DNA from: Codonopsis lanceolata
Taxonomy: Eukaryota > Streptophyta > Magnoliopsida > Asterales > Campanulaceae
Assembly (NCBI GenBank): GCA_013146195.2
Contig: CM028377.1
Location: 104,065,547 to 104,129,546 of the forward strand
DNA: 64,000 nt
Reading direction: 5' to 3'
Below, one piece after another: positions 1 to 12,379 of the stretch; position 1 is the first letter of the stretch, and every line of letters starts with the position of its first letter. The notes under the pieces were generated by a model. That model was given only the letters and a program-made list of their open reading frames with translations. It was not told the DNA's origin and did no database searches. The position numbers and the translations under genes are program-made.

Positions 1-268
1 AGCAAAAACTGAAGAATGGTTGCATGTATGGGGTTTTAGTTGCTATGCCAACTTTATTGTACAGGCGTGTCCTACCTGTGTATATAAAAACTGCTTCTGC
101 GTAGTTCTTGGAGGAGGAAGAGGTTAAGTTTATTGTTAGAAGTATTTTCATCTTTTTTGCTAAATTGCTGTAGGAAAAAACTACTACTCCCTCTGTTTAT
201 AAATCAAAAAATTTAAAAACAATTTATCTTTCTTTTTTTAGGTCTTTCAAAAAAGAGTGTTCACTTTT

Positions 269-301
269 GGATTAATATATAATTTGGTCCCTGAACTTGA
301 C
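269..301 (+). repeat. Left arm of a 5.2-kb spaced inverted repeat
   Basis: This 33-bp segment, beginning GGATTAATATATAATTTGG, matches the reverse complement of 5408-5440 at 30 of 33 positions by eye. A Stowaway-like end (CTCCCTCTGTTTATA) lies just outside it near 187. The arms could be decayed terminal repeats of one large element spanning roughly 270-5440, or two independent insertions of one family in opposite orientation. No transposase is visible between them. Confidence 0.55.
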
Positions 302-642
302 TTCTTTGAATTAAATGATGATTGATGTTGAAAATTTCATGTTGTTGTCCTTCCACTCAACTTTTGGCATCAAGTGAGTCCTCGTGGCGTTATCTTTAGA
401 AGAGACATTAATTTTATTGTAAAACGATAATTTTGCCCTTAATTCTTATAAACACCTAACAAATCAAAATAGAAAAGAAATTAGAAAATCTCTCCCCCGC
501 ATCTTTTTCATACCCAATTCAGCATCTCACCCATCCACAAAACATTGAAGGTGTCTACGGAGCCAAAGTCTTGGAGAACCACTAGTGGACTTTGATAAGA
601 GTAAACAGGGAAGGGGGAGATTTTGTAGGGATCGGTTGGTTG

Positions 643-678
<36 letters not shown>

Positions 679-1281
679 TGGTTGAAAATGGGAATGAGCA
701 GCGATGATGGGCAAGTCAAAGGGCGCGCAAAGTTGGTGACGACCTAATCTGGTGAAGGGTGCAGAAGTTGCGGCTCGACCGGATAGGCGAAGGAGATGTT
801 ACGCGTGTCGAATTTAGACCCGTCATCCATTGTTGTAAGACTGACAAATCTTGTTTAAAGTTTAGTCGGAAACATGAATCTAAAGAAATGTGGACCGATC
901 TCAACATGTTTGGTTTACTTTTGCAAGAGAGAGAAAGGGATGTGGGGAAGTCCAGGTGATGATGGTAAAGTGAAAACAGGGGGAGTTGGGCTAACCACAC
1001 CCCATTTTTTTATTTCTACACCACATGTACTGTATTGAGATATTATATCTTATGTTGTACAATGTAGTACACAGGGTGTAATGAGAGGATATTGGGGGTG
1101 TAGTTAAAATTACGCAAACAGTGGACATATATTAATGAATCATGGGTCACCCATATTCTTATTTTTTGATGAATTTGGTTGACTAACGAATCGAAGTTGA
1201 AGTCAAGCTGTCTTTAAAGTTCGTTTGTAAGATGTTCATCTTTGCTTCAGAAACCCAGTTGCATAGATTATAGACAAGGGT
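302..1281. other. Intergenic stretch without a recognisable gene
   Basis: AT-rich DNA with a (GA)n microsatellite at about 646-675. Short ORFs on both strands around 716-1000 overlap one another and resemble no family I know. A slightly GC-richer patch at about 715-880 could be an old gene fragment, but nothing identifies it. Confidence 0.5.
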
Positions 1282-1990
1282 GAAATTTTAGCTAGTCCCT
1301 TTTGCAAAATTTGTAACCCTACTATTATCTAGTTCATTTTCTCAACAGAAAAAGACTATTTTTTGAAATATTGTTCCGAAAATGTCATCGTCTCCTTCAG
1401 ATGGTCAGAAAAACACATTGGATTCAAAAATCATCATTGTTAGGCAACGCCCCTGAAAGGTAAACAGTTTTTTTGATTCATTAAGTATGAAACTATAATA
1501 GATTTGTGCTAGGTTGAAATATTTTTCAGTAAGACGAAGGTGAAGGAGGAGGTGGAAGAAAAATGCTTATAACAGAGGAGATAGAAGAAGAAGGTGAAGA
1601 ATATGGTCTGATTCATTATGATTTTGTATCGCGGTGAAAAACTGAAATAGATAATATTTTATGTATTGCGGTGCAAAAATCAATATATCGCGGTGCAAAA
1701 TTGGATTAGGTAATTAAAACTTATGTATCGCAGTGCAAAATTGGATTATGTACTTAAATTGATGCATCACGGTGCCAAAATTGATGCAATTAAATTGATG
1801 CAATTGAATTGATGTATTGCAGTGTAAAACTTGATGTAGTGCAATGCGAGTAAGTGACCTCCATAGCACGTCTTTGGCTCATTAAGAGTATCGTAGTTAT
1901 TTTGCTCAAAAAATGATTTTTTCCGGTAAAAAAAAAAGCACGGGACTGAAGGGGTTATAAACTTCAAAAAGTGGACCGACCCGTAATTTC
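1282..1990. mobile_element. Foldback element, copy 1 (non-autonomous)
   Basis: The left end (GAAATTTTAGCTAGTCCCTTT) and the right end (GTGGACCGACCCGTAATTTC) are related as inverted repeats. The same ends recur at 2083-3156 and 55728-56942. The interior has several degenerate copies of a short motif such as TATCGCGGTGCAAAATTG between about 1625 and 1850, and the phrase CTCATTAAGAGTATCGTAG near the right end is shared with the copy at 55728-56942. There is no ORF of note. It looks like a non-autonomous DNA element; I cannot assign its superfamily because no clean target duplication is visible. Confidence 0.5.
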
Positions 1991-2082
1991 TCCTATAAAC
2001 AATGAATTGCCACAGTCCACAAGATATACCGAACAAAAGAAAATTGATCCTTGTCTAAAGGCTCATAGTTTCAAAATAGGGT

Positions 2083-3156
2083 GGAAATTGAGCCGGTACC
2101 TTTTGGAAATATTATAACCTCTCTGGTCTATTTTTTAAATTCAACCGATAAAGTACACTTTTTAGGGTAAAATATCGAAGATATCCTTAATGAATAAAAT
2201 ACATGCACACAAAGCCCCTATCTAAAATTGGGCATCACAATGAAAAATCTAGGCATCGCAGTGCAAAAATTGGGCATCACAATGAAAAACTTGAGCATCG
2301 CAATACAAAATTTGGGCATCGTTTGTCTTTACGTTTGTCTTCCCTCGTTAATGACGAATGATTATTCTTTCTCTCTTTGTCAACAGTCCTTATTACACCT
2401 TGGGAATGATAAAAGTCTCTATGACTTTCTCTATCTCTATCTCTCACACACTCTTTTTTTTTTCTTTTTCTTTGTTGTGCAGTGGGCTGTAACAACGAGT
2501 GTCAATTATTCCCTAGCTTAGTTATTGCTATTCATGGCGGCATTCTTCTCAAGCCCTTCGCATTCACCCCAACCACACAAATCCCCTGCTCAAGTTTGGG
2601 CATCGTTGTCTCCGATGTGGGTATCGTTGTCTCTGATGTGGGCATCGTTATGGATTGCGTATATGCTTGTGGCTACAACTTCCAGTTTATCACAATTTCT
2701 CGAACATATGAGCCTTTGGGGTACTAACAAACTGATAGTCTTTTTCTTTTTAACGTTTGCGAGATGATGAATACTTGTAGTCTACTAAGATGTTTATAGA
2801 TGCAATCTTGTTTTGATTATCTGTGGAACTATGCACTCATCTTAATTTTTGATAATAATTTTGTTGATATAATAGTTAAAAGAGCCAGTAGCTCATAAAG
2901 CTCATTATCTCACAAAGAGCAGAGGTTGGATGAAAGGTTTGAAACCTTGGACTTAGTTAGAAAGGTAGGTGTTCCGTTCCTGCCCAATTGGAATAACTGG
3001 TGACGATGATGATGGGGAGAGGAAGAAGAAGATGGAGGGGAAAGGTAGCGTGAGTATTTTAGGAAGAAAAAAACAAAAAAAAAATACTTTTGCAGTTTAA
3101 AAAAGAAGAGTATTGGAAAGGTTACAATTTCACAAAATGAGACCGACCCGCAATTA
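2083..3156. mobile_element. Foldback element, copy 2
   Basis: Same terminal pattern as copy 1: left GAAATTGAGCCGGTACCTTT, right GAGACCGACCCGCAATTATT. The internal GGGCATCGCAGTGCAAAAATT motif repeats at about 2228-2325 and again, more diverged, at 2595-2650. The repeats create a spurious open frame but no recognisable protein. The interior differs from copy 1, which suggests that only the ends and the short motif are conserved in this family. Confidence 0.5.
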
Positions 3157-3577
3157 TTCGTTCAAAATAGTCAACTATATCCTACTTCGAAGTGTGCATT
3201 GCTGTTTTGTGTGTGATAAACTGATAATCCATATGTGTTTATTTTGTTAATCTTATCCCAAGTGAAATAGTCTCGTGGATGTTAGAGATTAAAGGTAACC
3301 CATGATTTGATGGATTAACATTGGGCCACCTCAAGTTAAATACATTTGGTCTCTTTTTTCTGTGTGTTTAGAGAACTTCCCGAGAGAGAACAAATCAGTG
3401 TGTGAGAAAGAGAGAGAAACCCAATTGCATAGAAACAATTTTACCAGAGAAACCCATTTGGAGCTGGGACTGAAGAGAAAAGATTGTTGGTCTTAGTGCA
3501 ATAATATATATTTTTTATTTTATTTTTTTTTGGTCAAAGAGATATAGAAAGGGAGAGCAATGTAGAATGAAGAAGTG

Positions 3578-3579
<2 letters not shown>

Positions 3580-3641
<62 letters not shown>
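3580..3641. repeat. (AT)n microsatellite, about 62 bp
   Basis: Uninterrupted TA/AT dinucleotides directly visible in the sequence. Confidence 0.95.
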
Positions 3642-3644
<3 letters not shown>

Positions 3645-4453
3645 TTTATTTATGAATTTTTTTGTCTACTTCACCAGATTAAAAGTTATTAAAACAAATA
3701 TTTCCAATGAAATCATAAAAAACTCACAACTCATTATAACTAAATGAAATATATGAATACTTTTTTGTCTATTTCATCGAATCAAAGTTCTTAAAAGAAA
3801 TATTATGAACAAAATTACAAATACTCATTATTGATATTAAATATATGACTGATCAACAAAAATATAGAGATTTGAAATTTTGTTATCCATTTCATCATAT
3901 TCAAATTTTAAAAAACATCAAAAGTTCATCTAAAACACGAATGCACATGATTAATTATAAATGACTGACATATCTAAAAAATATATCGATTTGAAATAAA
4001 TAAAATTTAACAAATACTTCAAGAAACAAGAATTATATAATGGTAAATAACAAAACGAGACAAACAATATTGCAACATAATTTTTCCTCTAACAAAGAGG
4101 AAATGTTTCGGAAGTGCAAAGTTACATCTCTTTTTTAAAAAAATGAACCGACCATTTAATCATGAACGAATTGATTTGTCGTTGTGTTCGAAAAGTAATC
4201 AGATTTACATCAAATTGTGGAGTGCCTAAGAATTTTCACTTTGAAAGCTATCTTAATGATCCCCCTTCATAGAGTTTTATATTTTCGAGGATAGAGAATG
4301 TGGAGAGGGATATTGAGTAATGAGAGTGAAGAAGAAAAACTAAAATGAGAGTTGGTTTCATAAGTTGGGTTAGTAGCTTGTTTTTTCTTCGGTGAGAGGG
4401 CAAGATTGCTGAAATAGATATCATGACAAGAGGTAGCGAGACCCAAGACAAAA

Positions 4454-4460
<7 letters not shown>

Positions 4461-4487
<27 letters not shown>
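4461..4487. repeat. (AT)n microsatellite, about 27 bp
   Basis: Uninterrupted AT dinucleotides. Confidence 0.9.
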
Positions 4488-4783
4488 CTCTAAAACGATG
4501 TCGTTTTAATATCCGTGAGTGGGACGAAATAACAAAACCAAAAGATTAAATTTGTCTTTTTAATTGTTATTGATTATTGATATTGAAATGAGCTTGAAAT
4601 GAGCCATAAACAGACTTAAATCAATACAAATATAATTATTTGAGTCAATTTTTAATCGATCATCGTCAATTAAATTTGTTTAGAGTAAGTTTTGTCATTC
4701 AATTAATATGTGTCGGGTTATGAATACGTCAGACCCATTTATATATTTTTTTTGTCTTTTAAAGGTTTGAAAATAATAGAGTA

Positions 4784-5125
4784 AAAATTGGGTCGGTTTC
4801 TTTTGACAGATATTCAACCGCTGTCCACTATGTTTTTTTAATCGGAAAAAACATCTTTGATGTGAAGGGATGAGTATACCTTTAATGAATCGGACACGTT
4901 TGCGATAAACATTAATTCATACATTGTCATGCACGATTCAAAATTGTGTAATTGTCATTCTCATTCCATAGCAGTGCATCGTGATTTTAAATCGATGCCT
5001 CACGTTCAAACTGGTCTATTTCCAATTTATAGCGATGCATTGTGATTCTAAATTGATGCATCGCCAATCCAAATCGACGTATCGCTACTGAAAATTGATA
5101 CACTGCGATACACATTTTTTGTATT
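4784..5125. mobile_element. Foldback element, partial copy
   Basis: The left-end sequence (AAAAATTGGGTCGGTTTCTTTT) and the internal motif (GATGCATCG, CGATGCATTGTGATT, repeated at 4975-5110) belong to the family at 1282-1990, 2083-3156 and 55728-56942. No matching right end is visible, so the copy is truncated or too decayed. Confidence 0.4.
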
Positions 5126-7172
5126 TTCATTTTAATTATTTATTTAATTTTCATAAATTGCAGTTATTCTAATTTATTTATTTTATTATTGTTAATCAAT
5201 TGATATATATATTTCTTTATTTTCATAATAATTTTTAATCAAATGAATCAAATTATATTTTTCTATTCATTGAAATAATCTCATCTTTTAGTTTTGTTTT
5301 TTGTTTTCATTTTGCTTGATTATAATTTATCTGAGTATAATTTGATTGAAAAATATATTTGTCCGTTCATTTAACGCACGGGTATAAAACTAGTTTAGTT
5401 CAAAAAAGTTAAGTTCATGAACCAAATTATATATTAATCCTTCAATTTTTAATTTTTTCCTTTTTATTTTACTTTTACTATTTTACCATTAATTTGATTT
5501 TTATTTTAACTAATTGCCCCACTATCATATGGGCATTTTTAGAAATAATACGTCTATAAATGATTATTAAAACAAAAGTCACACTGTTTGTGTGGTAGTT
5601 TTAATTAAAAACAAAAAATCCACCTAATTATGTTATTATCACTAATAGATTACTAAAAGTGTAATTTTTTTTTAAAAAAATTAACTTTCAAACGAAAACT
5701 CTTTGACCAGAACGGAAGAAGTATATAGCACAATCCTCAAAACTTCTAGAGACTTCAAAAAAAAAAAAAAAAAAAACTTCCCCTTCCGGTTGGAAACTCT
5801 CGTAGATAAGTAAATTAATGTATAATCGTATATACACAATAAGTATGCATTTTTTTTTCATCAAAAGTCGAATAGTTGAATAAGACACTTTGATTAATTC
5901 TTCTCTCACTTCATCGAAATTGAATCTTCCTTTTTACGCTGGTACATATTTTAAATTCACTTTTCTACAACACATTCTAATGCACATCTCTTATTATAAA
6001 CAAATAAACAATATTTGTAAGCAAAAATTATTAAAACCGTGCATGGGGGTACTAACCTACTATCACATTAGAGTCCATTCATTATCCTTAATTTGTATGG
6101 TGAATTAAACATGATTTTTTTTTTTGGGAAGGAAGGGAGTAAAATTTAACATTCTTGCTCTTATAGGTAGCTTTTCATAACGCTCAACCAAGGTAGCTTT
6201 TCATAAACTTTGGGAAAAAAAACGTTGGCCACCCGGTGTTAGACAAGAGTACCCCCTACTTTTTCCTTCCATTTTCTTTGTTTCTTTTCCCCTTTACCTT
6301 CTTCCCGTCCCTCCCCACCATCAGAAATCTCACTGGAAATTTGCCAAAAAAATCCCAAATAAAAGAACATAGTTGAGTTAGCATTCTTTCAATTTGCAAT
6401 TTGAGAGAGAAACATGAAATCAGAGTATGGAGAGAGGATGGACCAAAGTCGAAATATTTGGATGGCAAGCCCAGAAAAGCAAGATAAACAGGGTTGAAAT
6501 GGATAATGGAACTATAATAGGTAGGGTGAGAGGTCTCATGATAGGGGCAACGAAGGGTTGGTCTGCTATTGAAGCCAGGAAGTGGGCAAAGGAGAGGGGA
6601 GAGAGAGGAGGGAAGAGAGAGTTTAATGATAAAAAAGGAATTCTGGCAATTGAAGCCAAAACCACCTAGAACATTCTTTTGTCATTATCCTATAATTTTC
6701 AAGTTTTATAATTTAATTTTTTATTTCTCAAATGAAAAAAAAAAAGAATGGTCAAATAAATTTTGGCAATTTCGGTCCTCTAAAAACTTTAAATAACAGA
6801 AAGAGAGGATATTATTCAATTACTTCTAATACTATATATTTGAAACCATAAAGGAAGACATATTGTTTTTAAAAGGGTAAAATTGTCATTTCTATAACTA
6901 TACAGTTTACGAAAATAGAGCGTTTTAAAATGATATCCCAAACGTGTTTATAAAAACTAGAGAGACTATAAACGTAACACCATTTAATGAATGAAATTAT
7001 CCCTCTACCCTTATACACATTTAATTCCTTAACAACCCTTCATTTACTCAAGTAACCAACCACCCCCTCCAATACTCTCACTTCCACCCACCCTAACTCA
7101 GTGACCCTATCAATCTAAAAAATTCATCTTCATCTTTCTCTCTAAAAAAAAAAATCTCCACAAATTCACTCT
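5126..7172. other. Intergenic stretch without a recognisable gene
   Basis: AT-rich DNA with poly(A) and poly(T) runs. The longest open frames (6427-6669 on + and overlapping frames on -) are low in complexity and match no family I know. The short phrase GGTAGCTTTTCATAA occurs twice (about 6166 and 6192). The last 200 bp are the upstream region of the decayed transposase gene that starts at 7173. Confidence 0.5.
5408..5440 (-). repeat. Right arm of the same inverted repeat
   Basis: Reverse complement of 269-301 with three mismatches. A Stowaway-like terminus in the opposite orientation (ending ACGGAAGAAGTA) is seen outside it near 5713-5724, echoing the arrangement on the left side. The enclosed DNA is AT-rich and contains foldback elements and AT microsatellites. 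Confidence 0.5.
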
Positions 7173-9990
7173 AATGGATTATGATTGTAATCCCAATGAA
7201 GATGAAAATGCTAACAAGGACAATGCTAACAAGGATGATTATTTTCAGGTAATATATTTTTATTTTTGAATGTATTTTCATATAATTTTTTTATAAAATT
7301 TTTGTAACTTCACAGCGGATTAGCCAAATGACCACTTTCCACCAGCGGCTGTTTCATCAAACTACCACAATTATGTAGTGGTTGTATTGGTCTAAGAACA
7401 TTTTTTAAAAAAAGTGGATATGTATAAAAAGGTCCGCTTGTTGGTAGCAGATGTGTAGCCTGAATTCGCTACACAGAAGCGGCTATATATCTATATATTC
7501 GCTACTTTGTAGCGGCTGTTTTGTTGATTTTGTTTGAATTTATTTTTTAATATTATTAATTATTAATATGGTTTTATTGTTATTTGTTTATAGGACTACC
7601 AGTTTAAAAACGAAAATAATATATTTCCGGATGTATCTCATTTTTTTGTGACGGATGAAAAATTCATTGATCGAGAGGCAGCATAAAAATGAGTTAGAGA
7701 TATCGGACGTGCCGAGAAATATGCACTTTTACATGTCCAGAAGTAAAACTAAATTTGATAATTCTCGTAAAGTGTGGTTTGGTTGTGAGAATGGTGGAAA
7801 ACCTCGATACGGTGGTAAAAAAGATTTAAAAGATGTAAAGAAAAATGGTTTGAAGAAGGTTTTGTGTAAATTTGAAGTGTATTTGCAGGAAGTAAAAGAT
7901 GATGGTTGGAGAGTTCAAATTAGCAAGTTTAACAATGCTTACAACCATCAAATTTCAATGGGAAAAAAATGGCACACTTCTGCATCGAAGTTGATAAAGG
8001 CTGAGATTGAAAAAGTTGATCAACTTTATAGTGCTAATGTGAAGCCAAAACAGATATTAAATCTATTGAAAATGGAAAATTCTGATAACAGAAGTTCGAG
8101 AAAGCATGTAGAAAATGCTTTGGTAAGTATAAGAAAGAAGAAAAAGATGATGGTTAGAGAGTTCAAATTAGCAAGTTTAACAATGCTCACAACCATCAAC
8201 TTTCAATGGGAGAAGAATGGCACACTTCTGCATCGAAGTTGACAAATGTTGAGATTGAAAGGGTTGATCAACTTTATAGTGCTAATGTGAAGCCAAAACA
8301 GATATTAAATCTATTGAAGATGGAAAATCCTGATAACAAAAGTTCGAGAAAGCATGTAGAAAATGCTTTGGTAAGTATAAGAAAAAAGAAAATGTGAAAT
8401 AAATAAAAAATTTAGTATTTTTTAGATGAGATGAGTCGGCGTGGATATATTTTCTGGTTCAGGTCAAAGAGGCTTGGCAAAAAAAAACAAAGTTGTTTTG
8501 ACTGATGTTATGTTTGCTCATCCGAAGGCTGAAGAGATACTGACCTTATTTCCGTATATTCTCCTTATGGATTCAACATACAAAACTAATAAATATGATT
8601 TTCCGTTATTAGAAATCATTGGAGTTACATCTGTGCAGAAGAATTTTCATGTTGCATTTGCATTTTTGCAGAATGAGAAAAGTGAAACATTTGCTTGGGC
8701 ATTATTACATCAGTTGCGTGCTTTATTAATTCATGTTCCCATTGGATGTCATTGTCACGGATAGAGGGTTGGCTCTCATGAATGCAATGCGAGATTACTT
8801 TCCAACATCTCAACATATGTTGTGTAAGAAACACATAGCTAAGGATGTCGAGAAGTATGTAAGGAACCTATTGGGAAGGAGAAGTTATGCTGCAATATTT
8901 ATGAAAAGGTGGATGGATATAGTTGAGTCCAAAACTGAGGAAGAATACTTGATACATTATCGAGAGATGGAGGAGTCGTGGGAAAATATCCAGGCAGTTG
9001 TTCGATATGTTAATTCGACGTGGTTGGATCCCTATAAGGATAAATTTGTTTGTGCTTGAACCAAACAATACATGTATTTCGGCAATTAAACGACGGACAA
9101 GTAAAACATATACGTTTATGAAAGTAATATATTTATTATTTAAATACCTAATGTAATTTTTTTGTAACTGTGCACTATGTTACAAAGTTGAGAGTGCACA
9201 CTCCTAGTTGAAGAGATGATTATGCACGTCAGTTGGTGGTTTCGATCATATATTTGATCAAATCCACGATGCTATCGAGTTTAGGTTCAATGAGATCTTG
9301 ACTCTATTTGAAAGGTCTTTGAATGTAGCCCATCATTTGACATCCTCAAATTTTCTTTTCCGTCAATTGAGATTTAAGGTATCTTCTCATGCCCTTGAGT
9401 TGCTACAATACGATTGGAATTCGACACAGTGTATAGACGAGCCAGTTGAGGGTGATTCTAAGAAGTGTCAGCGTTTGTTGAAGACAAGTTACAGTTTACC
9501 ATGTAGTTGTGAAATGTGGCACATACAATAGACAAATATCCCGATTGAATCCCATCAATCTATGTGTTTTGGTGGACGTTGTCTATGGGCGGAGTTCAAG
9601 ATATGAGTACATCAAGGTAATCTGCGGCTGATTTGATAAAAAAAAACATTTTATCAGATATGGACGGGACTCCGGAATCGCAACAATATCACTATGCTAA
9701 ACAGTTTTTCGATGTTGTACATCCCCCAACTAACATTTCTAAACCATAAATAGTGCAACACAAAGGTGTCCAAATAAGAACTCGACTAAGAGAGACCTGT
9801 CAGGTTTACAAATGTTAAATGTTTACGTCACATTACTTTTTACATTTCTTTATAGTTAATGATTTATGCATTAATGTTTATAATTGTCACCTAAATAGAT
9901 TACAAACATGCTAACTGTCAACCCAGAAAGAGAATCAGGAGGTAGATGTAAAAGTAGAGGAAGAAGACGTAGTTCATTAGCATCGACGGG
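7173..9990 (+). pseudogene. MULE/FAR1-like transposase gene, degenerate
   Basis: Remnant of a Mutator-like transposase of the FAR1-related type. A short acidic first exon starts at ATG 7173 and ends at a GTAATA donor near 7249. A second exon opens after TATAG at about 7593. The FAR1-type DNA-binding region is recognisable at about 7700-8120 (WFGCENGGKPR, HNHQ-like, KQILNLL). The MULE core follows at about 8500-9060 (PYILLMDSTYKTN with the first catalytic Asp, then VIVTDRGLALMNA with the second Asp, and LCKKHI). A SWIM-like zinc-finger remnant (LPCSCEMWHI) lies near 9500-9530, and a basic C-terminal tail near 9910-9965. Lesions include a TAA just after DREAA (about 7683), a 248-bp duplication, and a frameshift between the two catalytic segments near 8735. 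No terminal inverted repeats are evident, so a dead transposon and a decayed host FRS gene are both possible; the former is likelier. Confidence 0.8.
7898..8393 (+). repeat. 248-bp tandem duplication inside the transposase gene
   Basis: The segment 7898-8145 is repeated at 8146-8393 with few differences. Each unit carries the end of the DNA-binding exon and a copy of the splice-donor-like TTGGTAAGTATAAGAA. The unit length is not a multiple of three, so the second copy throws the frame. A likely acceptor (TTTTTTAG) follows at about 8425. Confidence 0.85.
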
Positions 9991-10009
9991 TAATTCAATT
10001 ACATACGCC

Positions 10010-11855
10010 TCTCAGCTTCTACGATGACCCGACCCCCAATCTCTATACGAGCCTCGGATCGAGCGTCGAACAAACATAAAAAACAACAAAACACGTACAA
10101 AGCCCTCACTAATAATAGGCTAATAAAATCATCTGATAAAACATAGTCACTCCTGTAATTAATATAAACACCACAACCAACCAACTAGTGTAGTATAATA
10201 CAAATGCACAAAGTTAAACTCCGACATCAAAAGATAGTACAAGACCAGTAACGTCAAAGTACCCAAAGTAAAGCTTATATAACTCTGCATAATAACCCAT
10301 TCTTACACTATAAAAATACAAACTCTTATGGAGCTACATAACAAAAGACAACCTGCTGTACACGAGTGCCTCGCCAGCCTCACCTCGAACTCCCTGCCTG
10401 GCTGGGATCTAAGGAAAACAAATAAAGGGAACGGGGTGAGTGATAACTCAGTAAGTTACTATATGCAACTACATGGCATGCTGTTATGCACATGTTAAAA
10501 ACACATATGTAAATCAAGTATAGCTGTACATATACTTGCACATATCACGTTGCTCATGTTATAATGCATATTGAATGAACGTAATTAAACACATAATCAG
10601 GATATACAACTGTAGGCGAGCTTTCCGTCTCGGCTTGTATCTTAAATACCATAGTTGTGTTGCTGCCGCAGTACACGCGCTGATACATGTCTGATCACAT
10701 GTTGAACCATGTCTGAACCAAACAATATCAAGAACCAATGACCTTGGGACTTAACCAGGAGTCTCATTACCCCGAGTTTTACCCAAGAGTCTAGCCTTCT
10801 GTTTGTCATACGAATTGCTCTAACAAGGCTACATCCTTGTCATGACCAATAACAAGGGAGAGACCCATGCAACGACCCGTAGCAATCACAAGATTTAACT
10901 CTCGTAAAAACTACTGTCGTCCCATTGTCGACACAACCACATATACCAGCTGGACTCAATGCGATGCACAAGTAAATGTTTACTTGCTAATAAACACAAC
11001 CGTCGAGTCCCAAAGTAGGGGAGCTCAACTCACGTAACAAGCATGCTTATTTGCCTATAAATAAACACTTAAACATTTATTTGCTTACACACAAATACCA
11101 AGGTATGTAATATTTTATATATAATAAACTACATCAAAGTATTCCCTATTATCGTAGGAATCGAGCACGTCACTCGTTATATTTTATTGTCCTTAGATCG
11201 ACTCAGTTAAGTCATTTGTTTAATATTTATAAATTTCGGGCATCATCGCAATTTGCAGGATTCATCTCAACACAATCTCACCGACGTATTACTCGGCAAA
11301 ATAATGGTTTAAAACCATTTAACACATTAACCAGTTAAAATTAATAATAATTTGTAACTAAATTATTTATACTCCATATTCAAAACAAATCATATAGGAG
11401 TAGCCCACAGTTCATGTATGCGGAGTCGGTGTAAATGTACCCCTCAACACATAGAACACCCATGCGGAGTCGGAATTTAAAACGGGTAATATTTCATTAA
11501 TAATTCAAGCCGGAAGCTAAACCCTCGTAATAACTCAGAGCGAATGTCGAAAGAGGAGAGAACGAACAGTTTAAGGAAAATGAGAGAAACTGATACAAAT
11601 TGAGTAAAAGAGACGGAGCAAACAAAGAAAAAAACAAAACATGCTTGTTAGAATTACAAAAGTCATCCGCCCAAGTCCAAGTGAATAGTCACTTGGTTAT
11701 ATATAAAATATTCAATTAATAGTTAGTTATTAAAAAGTGTCAATCTTAGTGGTTGGTCATTTTGAGAAATCAATCTCATTAGTGGGTTAATGGTCAACAT
11801 TGTCAAAATCAATTAATTTCCAATTTGACCCAATTAAACACTAATTAATCATTGT
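10010..11855 (-). mobile_element. Ty3/gypsy LTR remnant (Tekay/Del-like), reverse orientation
   Basis: The block around 10400-10465 (GGGATCTAAGGAAAACAAA ... CTCAGTAAGTTACT) is the reverse counterpart of 29155-29215 in the Tekay-like LTR on the + strand (AGTAACTTACTAAG ... CCTTAGATCC). The whole stretch is non-coding with intermediate base composition, as expected of a long LTR. Neither boundary is clear, and no pol sequence is attached. It is probably a diverged solo or truncated LTR. Confidence 0.45.
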
Positions 11856-11865
11856 TAATTAGCCA

Positions 11866-12379
11866 ATGTGTGGGTCGCCCGGCGTGTGCCCGCGCCCTGC
11901 GCGCCCTTGGATAGGGGTGCACGTACGTGCGGATGCGGGACACTACTGCTCTCATTCCATCCTCCCTTGTTTAGGGGAAAACGAAATTAAAAGTGCGAGA
12001 GGAGTGCTGTCTAAAATAGCGCGTTGGAATGCGCCTCTGTTGACTTTAGTGCATTTTTGATCCAATATGAGAACTTTGGTTTCCCGCATCAAGTTATCCC
12101 TTGTTTAGGGGATACCAGGATATGAGAATGCATCACCCTTTCATTCCCATTCTCCCTTTTTTAGGGGAAAACGAAAAAGTGCAAAAAAGGATGTTGCGAC
12201 GCCCCCACTATGGATTTTATGAAAATAGCCTTATGGCCTATTTCGGATCACTATGGATGCTTTAGGTTTCCCGCATCAAGTTATCCCTTATTTAGGGGAT
12301 ACCATGATATGTGAATACATCACCCTTTCATTCTCATTCTCCCTTTTTTAGGGGAAAACGGAAAAGTACAAGAAATGAG
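11866..12379 (+). repeat. Tat/Ogre-like tandem repeat block A
   Basis: Roughly 190-bp units marked by GCATCAAGTTATCCCTT, TTTAGGGGATACCA and CTCCCTTTTTTAGGGG. The same units occur upstream of LTRs B, C and D. Such arrays next to an LTR are known in Tat/Ogre-lineage gypsy elements. The block begins abruptly at a GC-rich junction (about 11870-11930, GCCCGCGCCC) that recurs at 30808. Confidence 0.6.

Larger units (their letters stand above)
3157..4783. other. AT-rich intergenic DNA
   Basis: Nothing coding is recognisable. The stretch contains two (AT)n microsatellites, listed separately. The block ACCGACCATTTAA near 4147 resembles the right end of the foldback family, so a decayed copy may end here, but I could not find its left end. 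Confidence 0.5.

Noticed and set aside
1..7172. A host gene in the left 7 kb
   Set aside because: No frame shows a recognisable domain, and the longer frames follow repeats or biased composition.
11866..12060. 64-codon frame starting MCGSPGVCPRPARPW
   Set aside because: Composed of Tat/Ogre-like tandem repeat sequence that recurs at 24843 and 30810 with changed frames.
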